IMG/VR virus record: IMGVR_UViG_3300046817_000931
Location: 1 to 22,224 of that record
Length of the DNA: 22,224 nt
DNA from: a virus
Direction: 5' to 3' (one strand)
Shown: positions 18,523-22,224 of the stretch, in pieces
Layout: each line of letters starts with the position of its first letter
Position numbering within the stretch: position 1 is the stretch's first letter
Program-made: the position numbers and the translations under genes
The notes under the pieces: generated by a model
Told to the model about the DNA's origin: nothing
Seen by the model: the letters and a program-made list of their open reading frames with translations, nothing else
Database searches by the model: none

Positions 18523-18983
18523 CAGGCGGCTTCTTCCGCCTCTGCCGGCTCGCCTTCGTCCGGCTCCGGTTCCTCTGCCGGCTTCATCCACTCGGTCGGG
18601 GCCTCGGCCGGCAGCGGGACCATGCCATCGGCCGGCGCCCAGGTGCCGCCCGTAACCCAGCGGCGGTTGTTGAAGTGGCGGCCTTCGCGCCAGCGCACCA
18701 GCCGTCCCGTATCGTCGTCCGATCCCCAAAACGCGCGGAGGTAGCTGCCGTCCTGCGGCGCGGAGTGGATAGGCTCGCGGGCGGGCTGTGGCGACAATTC
18801 GGGGATATCGGACGTGTCGATGTCCTCGTCCCGGATGGCAGCAATCTCGGCAAGGCGCTCATCCGAAACCGCAGCCCGAACTACGGGAGCGGCTTCCTCC
18901 GCGCGCAACGCATCGAACGTGTCGCGTGGCTCAGGCGCGCGGTACGGGCGCGGCTTCGCGGCCGGGTGGTCGGAAGTCTTCAT
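18522..18983 (-). CDS. Hypothetical protein with BrnA-like acidic segment (153 aa)
   Basis: Starts at MKTSDHPAAK, fixed by ATGA overlap with the HTH gene. Residues 43-63 (RLAEIAAIRDEDIDTSDIPEL) resemble the N-terminal region of BrnA-type antitoxins (DEDIDTSDIPEL). A central part (DGSYLRAFWGSDDD, WREGRHFNNRRW, WAPADGMVPLPAEAPTEWMKP) looks like phage DUF551-type sequence with a terminal PTxWMxP. An acidic tail follows (EEPEPDEGEPAEAEEAA). No toxin partner (BrnT) is visible next to it. It may be a chimera of small phage modules; function unknown. Confidence 0.55.
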   Translation of the reverse strand: MKTSDHPAAKPRPYRAPEPRDTFDALRAEEAAPVVRAAVSDERLAEIAAIRDEDIDTSDIPELSPQPAREPIHSAPQDGSYLRAFWGSDDDTGRLVRWREGRHFNNRRWVTGGTWAPADGMVPLPAEAPTEWMKPAEEPEPDEGEPAEAEEAA

Positions 18984-19180
18984 GCGGCGTCCTTGCAATA
19001 AGGCGGGAGGTCAGACGACACCGCCGACATCCCGAGCAACACGATCATCGGCGGGTCTTGTTCGCCGCGATCATAGGCTTCGATGCGGCGCTTGCTATAC
19101 CCGAGACGGAGGGCTGCCTGTCGTTGCGATAGCCCGAGCGATGTTCGCCATTCTCGGAAAAGTATTGTGTGAACAGCCAT
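18980..19180 (-). CDS. Xre-type helix-turn-helix regulator (66 aa)
   Basis: The start at MAVHTILFREWRTSLGLSQRQ leaves a 66-aa protein; longer frames to 19246 carry an Arg/Ser-rich head with no signal. The HTH covers residues about 8-40: LGLSQRQAALRLGYSKRRIEAYDRGEQDPP is the canonical Xre pattern, followed by IVLLGMSAV. It is the first gene of the leftward portal operon and would bind its own promoter region (19181-19331), where two GCAATAGCG repeats lie. It may therefore control portal expression separately from the capsid operon. Confidence 0.75.
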   Translation of the reverse strand: MAVHTILFREWRTSLGLSQRQAALRLGYSKRRIEAYDRGEQDPPMIVLLGMSAVSSDLPPYCKDAA

Positions 19181-19216
19181 CTTGCCCGTCGCCGTTAGCA
19201 AAAATCGCCAGCCATC

Positions 19217-19251
19217 GCAATAGCGGCGACTACTGCATCGTAGCAATAGCG
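19217..19251 (+). promoter_or_regulatory. Two direct GCAATAGCG repeats (candidate HTH operator)
   Basis: Identical 9-mers at 19217-19225 and 19243-19251, 26 bp apart start to start (about 2.5 helical turns). They lie in the divergent 150-bp gap between the HTH gene and the plus-strand capsid operon. Flanking bases are partly shared (TCGCAATAGCG, TAGCAATAGCG). Probable operator of the HTH protein, by position. Confidence 0.4.
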
Positions 19252-19331
19252 ACAGAGAGAATACGCGCCGAAATTGTATTTAAACGGCGTGCCCCCGCCT
19301 GTGGGGGTCGCTACACAGCTTGGAGACGAAG

Positions 19332-19385
19332 ATGATCGAAATCGTCGGAAAGCGCGACCGCCGCCGCAAGCACAAGCGGAAGTAG
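19332..19385 (+). CDS. Possible basic 17-aa peptide
   Basis: ATG at 19332, with GGAG 6 nt upstream, encodes MIEIVGKRDRRRKHKRK followed by TAG. It is the first frame of the rightward capsid transcript and is almost entirely basic. A hairpin follows before the next gene. It might be a leader peptide, a small nucleic-acid binder, or not translated at all. No relative can be named. Confidence 0.35.
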   Translation: MIEIVGKRDRRRKHKRK

Positions 19386-19395
19386 TCGTAACCTG

Positions 19396-19435
19396 CGCGG
19401 GCCGGGGCTGTCCTCACACTCGCGCCGGCCCCGCG
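19396..19435 (+). other. GC-rich hairpin before the capsid operon genes
   Basis: CGCGGG (19396-19401) pairs with CCCGCG (19430-19435), and CCGG pairs with CCGG inside, leaving one bulged base. It lies between the tiny peptide and the gene at 19449. Without a T-run it is more likely a leader structure than a terminator. Confidence 0.35.
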
Positions 19436-19448
19436 TGGCTTCAACCGA

Positions 19449-19928
19449 ATGCCAGCAGACATCGCATCGCTCTTAGGGCGGCTCCCCGGCGGAATGCCGG
19501 GAGGAGCGCCGGGTGGTGCGCCTCCCGGTGCTCCAGGGGCACCCCCGCCGCCGCCGGGCATGATGCCGGCGAAGCCCAACACCGGGCCGGCGACATCGCC
19601 GCAGCCGAACGCCGGCAACGAAGCGGCAGCCATGAACAAGGTGCAACTCGCGCTCAAGACGCTGGAAGAAGCCCTTCCGCAAATCCCGATGGGCAGCGAC
19701 CTTCACCACGAAATCCTGAAGATCACGACGCAGCTTTCCAAAAAGCTCCAGCCGGGCACCGGATCGCCGGGGCTTCAGATGCAAGAGCTTCTTCAGATGG
19801 CGCGCGGCCAAGCGCAAAGCGCGCCGATGCAAGCCCTCGCCCGCATGCAGGCACCGGCCGACGCGCCGCCAGCCATGCCGGGCGGCGGCGCCCCCGGCGG
19901 CGGCCCGCCGATGCCGATGGCCGCTTAA
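19449..19928 (+). CDS. Gly/Pro/Met-rich structural-region protein (159 aa)
   Basis: The N-terminal 55 residues are Gly/Pro/Ala/Met-rich (LPGGMPGGAPGGAPPGAPG and more). A helical core (MNKVQLALKTLEEALPQ, then GSDLHHEILKITTQLSKKL, about 61-100) contains a conserved-looking amphipathic pattern. A Gly/Pro-rich tail ends MPMAA. Such proteins are often encoded immediately before scaffold and capsid genes in phages and may help prohead assembly. The start has little Shine-Dalgarno; inner ATGs are possible. Function inferred from position. Confidence 0.7.
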   Translation: MPADIASLLGRLPGGMPGGAPGGAPPGAPGAPPPPPGMMPAKPNTGPATSPQPNAGNEAAAMNKVQLALKTLEEALPQIPMGSDLHHEILKITTQLSKKLQPGTGSPGLQMQELLQMARGQAQSAPMQALARMQAPADAPPAMPGGGAPGGGPPMPMAA

Positions 19929-19940
19929 CAGGAGTGTGAG

Positions 19941-20117
19941 ATGGCGAGATTCCCCCGAGCCGGCCAGTCCGAGCCGAAAGCCGACGATCCGATGATGAAG
20001 CGGGTCGATCTGGATCACGGCGAAATCGGCTCCCGCCCGTCCGGAATGCCGAAGTCGATGGACGATGAGCGCATGAAGCTCTCGCACGTCGGCGGGTCCG
20101 GAAAGCAGGGCAGCTAA
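19941..20117 (+). CDS. Small basic/polar protein (58 aa) near the head genes
   Basis: Bases 19941-20117 encode MARFPRAGQSEPKADDPMMK... to HVGGSGKQGS. The ATG has an AGGAG at normal spacing. The composition (Pro, Ser, Asp, Lys, Met) and lack of clear hydrophobic core suggest a flexible peptide. It lies between the Gly/Pro-rich protein and the scaffold-like gene. Role unknown; possibly a minor head component. Confidence 0.65.
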   Translation: MARFPRAGQSEPKADDPMMKRVDLDHGEIGSRPSGMPKSMDDERMKLSHVGGSGKQGS

Positions 20118-20120
20118 GCC

Positions 20121-20735
20121 ATGTCGGACGATCTTCAGGTTCCGGCCGGCTACAAGCTGGTCAAGGACACCGACCTGAGCACGCTTCAGGCGTCCTACAA
20201 GCTGCTCAACGACTTGTGGGATCACCCCGAGCACGGCGCCACCACCAAGCGCGCCGCGAAATCGGTCAACCCGGCCCTGCGCGTCCCCGAAATCGACGTG
20301 GCCGAGCCGCTGCTGAAGCCGATCAACGAAAAGCTCTCCGCCTTCGAGGAGGAGAACAAGAAGCTCCGCGAGGAGCTTGAAGCCGACAAAAAATCCCGCG
20401 AGGACGACAAGGCGCTTGGCGACCTGCAATCGAAGCTGACTGCCGCGCAGAAAAAGCACCGCCTCACCGACGAGGCGATGGGCGAGGTCAAGAAGATCAT
20501 GGCCGAACGCGGCGTGGCCGATCCCGATATCGCCGCGCAGTACGTCGTCGCCAACATCGAGCCGGCGAAGCCCGTCCGCGGCAGCAATTTCGGCCCGCAG
20601 GAGGCCAACATCTTCGGCATCGACGGCAACTCGACCGAAGACGACACGAAGCTGCTCCACAATAATAACCAGAAATGGTTTGACGGAACAGTGGACGAAA
20701 TTATGGCTGAGTTTGAACGGCAAGACGCCGCCTAG
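20121..20735 (+). CDS. Scaffold-like protein (204 aa)
   Basis: Residues 63-114 form a strong coiled coil (KLSAFEEENKKLREELEADKK and beyond), typical of phage scaffolds. A compact helical region follows (TDEAMGEVKKIMAERG), then a C-terminal segment (FGPQEANIFGIDGN, DTKLLHNNNQKWFDGTVDEIMAEFERQ). Its place just before the capsid gene, with a 28-bp gap, fits. It would organise capsid assembly and later leave. The last 25 codons use far more A/T (aat aat aac, gaa att atg), which suggests a recombination joint. Called from shape and position. Confidence 0.75.
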   Translation: MSDDLQVPAGYKLVKDTDLSTLQASYKLLNDLWDHPEHGATTKRAAKSVNPALRVPEIDVAEPLLKPINEKLSAFEEENKKLREELEADKKSREDDKALGDLQSKLTAAQKKHRLTDEAMGEVKKIMAERGVADPDIAAQYVVANIEPAKPVRGSNFGPQEANIFGIDGNSTEDDTKLLHNNNQKWFDGTVDEIMAEFERQDAA

Positions 20736-20763
20736 CCCCGGCTGAATAGAGGAGGCAAGAACC

Positions 20764-21831
20764 GTGGCGTATCCTTCGACCTTTCAAGCTCCAGCAACTG
20801 TCGGTGGGCTAACCCCCGGCGGCCAACTTGGCGCACAGTTGGCCGCGATCACCCGCCGGGCGGTTATCCCCTCGGTGTTCGTCCAGATTTACCAGTCGCA
20901 CCCGCTGCTGAGCCTGCTGTGGCAGAACGCGCAGCGTGCGAAGGGCGGCGTCGGTCAGGTCGTGATCCCGACGCAGGGCGCCTCGTTCGTGTCGTTCTCG
21001 TGGGGCAGCTTCGCCGGCGACTTCCCGATGCCGGAAGACGTGGCGGCGATCCAGAACGCAACCTTCAACCTGAAGATCGGCATGGTGCCGATCGGCTTCT
21101 TCGGGTTCGAGGCGCTGGTGCAGTCGAGCGAGGTCATCATCCCGAAATTGCGGGCGGTCACGTCCGACGCGGCGGTGGTGATCAAGCAGGCATTCGCGCA
21201 GTCGTTGTATTCCAACAACTACGCCACGCCGAACGCGCTGGATTCGCTGGCGCAAGCCTACGACAACGGATCGAATGTCCCGGCCTACGGCGGCATCACC
21301 CGGTCGGGCGCCGCATGGTGGCAGGGCCAGTATCTCCCGAACCTAGCGGGGATTTCGAACCGCACCGGCATGGCGATCACGCAGACCCGCGTGGCGACCG
21401 GCGCCGGCGGCGATGCACCCGATTTCGCGGTGATGAACCCCGCCGATTGGTCAACCGTGCTGGCCGATTTCATGGGCTATGAGATGTACCAGTCTCGCCC
21501 GCGGTCGCAGTACGGCAAGGACGATCCGCAGAACGCCGGTTTCCGCGCGCTGCGGGTGCTCGACACGCCGATCTTCCCGGACCCGTTCTGTCCGCGCGGC
21601 GAGATGTACATGATCAACAGCCGGTATCTCTCGCTGTTCGTCAGCGAATACACGGCGCCGATGGTGTTTTCGGGCTTCGAAAGCGCCATCCCGCAGGGCC
21701 AGATCGCCGAAATCGGCGTGCTGATCTCGGCTCTGAACCTGATCTGCTCGAAACCGAGTTCCGGCGCGCACATTACCGGCCTGTCCGGCGCAGCGTGGCC
21801 GAACACCCCCGGCCCGCCGGCCGTCCTGTAA
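20764..21831 (+). CDS. Major capsid protein (probable)
   Basis: Starts at GTG 20764 after AGAGGAGG (spacing 7-8). The 355-aa product MAYPSTFQAPATVGGLTPGG... has the alternating hydrophobic strands typical of phage major capsid proteins of this size: SHPLLSLLWQNAQRAKGG, GQVVIPTQGASFVSFSWGSFAGD, an extended FNLKIGMVPIGFFGFEALVQSSEVIIPKL, and later DFAVMNPADWSTVLADFMGYEMYQSR, NSRYLSLFVSEYTAPM. No protease cleavage site is evident. It forms the HK97-fold icosahedral shell with the scaffold just upstream. Assigned by context and pattern. Confidence 0.8.
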   Translation: MAYPSTFQAPATVGGLTPGGQLGAQLAAITRRAVIPSVFVQIYQSHPLLSLLWQNAQRAKGGVGQVVIPTQGASFVSFSWGSFAGDFPMPEDVAAIQNATFNLKIGMVPIGFFGFEALVQSSEVIIPKLRAVTSDAAVVIKQAFAQSLYSNNYATPNALDSLAQAYDNGSNVPAYGGITRSGAAWWQGQYLPNLAGISNRTGMAITQTRVATGAGGDAPDFAVMNPADWSTVLADFMGYEMYQSRPRSQYGKDDPQNAGFRALRVLDTPIFPDPFCPRGEMYMINSRYLSLFVSEYTAPMVFSGFESAIPQGQIAEIGVLISALNLICSKPSSGAHITGLSGAAWPNTPGPPAVL

Positions 21832-21843
21832 GGAGGAAGCGAT

Positions 21844-22224
21844 ATGCCGCTCATTTTCGGTGGGCAGGGCGTCACCCCGACCCTGCGGGGGCAGCCGTCG
21901 AACGTCTACGCCCTGCAAGCCGGCGAGGTCATGCAGATTCCGGCCGGCGGCTGGATGCTGGAACTCGGCAAATACAGCGCCTATCAGGTGTTCGACCCGA
22001 TCACCGGGATTTGGCGGCCGCTGGCGACCGGCGGCCTCAGCGGCAAGAACTTCCACGTCCAGTCGGACGGGGTGAACCACCGGATCGCCAATCAGACGGG
22101 TTGCGCGGTCGGCGCGCTGATCACCAACGCAGGCACCGGCTATACCTCGGCGCCGACCGTCACGGCGTCGGCCGGGGCGAGCGTGTGGCAGGCGGTCGTC
22201 GGCGGCGCGGTCAACACGTCGATC
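21844..22224 (+). CDS. Virion structural protein, 3' end cut by window edge
   Basis: ATG at 21844 follows a perfect AGGAGG. The frame MPLIFGGQGVTPTLRGQPSN... is open to the last base (127 codons). It is rich in Gly, Val and Thr. It shows a beta-rich pattern (GEVMQIPAGGWMLELGKY, DPITGIWRPLATGG) and a repeat-like GTGYTSAPTVTASAGASVW, a motif common in phage fibres and head-decoration proteins. It may be a decoration, head-tail or fibre protein. Because it is cut, length and C-terminal features are unknown. Confidence 0.7.
   Translation, partial: MPLIFGGQGVTPTLRGQPSNVYALQAGEVMQIPAGGWMLELGKYSAYQVFDPITGIWRPLATGGLSGKNFHVQSDGVNHRIANQTGCAVGALITNAGTGYTSAPTVTASAGASVWQAVVGGAVNTSI

Noticed and set aside
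19473-20723. 416-codon minus-strand frame
   Set aside because: Shadow of the Gly/Pro-rich and scaffold-like genes; it would bridge several plus-strand starts with good Shine-Dalgarno sites.
21849-21862. TTTTCGGTGGGC resembling the CCTTTCGGTGGG box
   Set aside because: It lies inside the coding start of the last gene (IFGGQG), in the opposite orientation to that gene, so it is likely coincidental.

Overview
This window is a piece of a tailed double-stranded DNA bacteriophage (or prophage). It is GC-rich, uses G/C-ending codons heavily, and has dense overlapping genes. The high GC and the Shine-Dalgarno usage suggest an alphaproteobacterial (perhaps hyphomicrobial) host; that host assignment is an inference. 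The recognisable hallmarks are a large terminase (10738-12693), a portal (15971-17818, minus strand), a scaffold-like protein (20121-20735), a probable major capsid protein (20764-21831) and two lambda-type lysozyme domains (13384-14361, 14546-15100).

Layout. (1) 1-7094, minus strand: an accessory/early arm with two AAA+ ATPases. A MoxR-type ATPase (2230-3249) is followed by a DUF3150-like partner (1297-2199). A second AAA+ (5652-6899) is followed by a 256-aa phage protein (4869-5639). Small orphan genes surround them. (2) 7237-7638, plus strand: a small ribbon-helix-helix-like regulator. (3) 7639-8453: an 815-bp stretch with no secure gene, holding a dif-like 28-mer, repeats, strong hairpins and one possible small ORF. 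(4) 8454-9538, minus strand: five small overlapping genes, two of them membrane or exported. (5) 9806-15974, plus strand: the packaging operon (small genes, TerL) followed by small ORFs and the two lysozymes. (6) 15971-19180, minus strand: a five-gene operon that begins with an Xre-type HTH protein and ends with the portal gene, inverted relative to the rest of the head module. (7) 19332-22224, plus strand: scaffold and capsid genes; the last gene runs off the right end. The first gene is cut by the left end.

Regulation. Two recurring non-coding signals stand out. A 17-bp motif (GTATTGCATTATTCTGC and variants, five copies) lies only in intergenic gaps at 3599, 3628, 7169, 9547 and 9767. A 12-bp box (CCCACCGAAAGG) lies just upstream of at least five start codons and overlaps their Shine-Dalgarno. 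Almost all genes within each operon are linked by ATGA/GTGA overlaps, and I used these to choose most starts.

The strongest candidates for something undescribed are the inverted, regulator-led portal operon, the double AAA+ cassette with its partners, the shared 17-bp motif, and the structured region 7639-8453.
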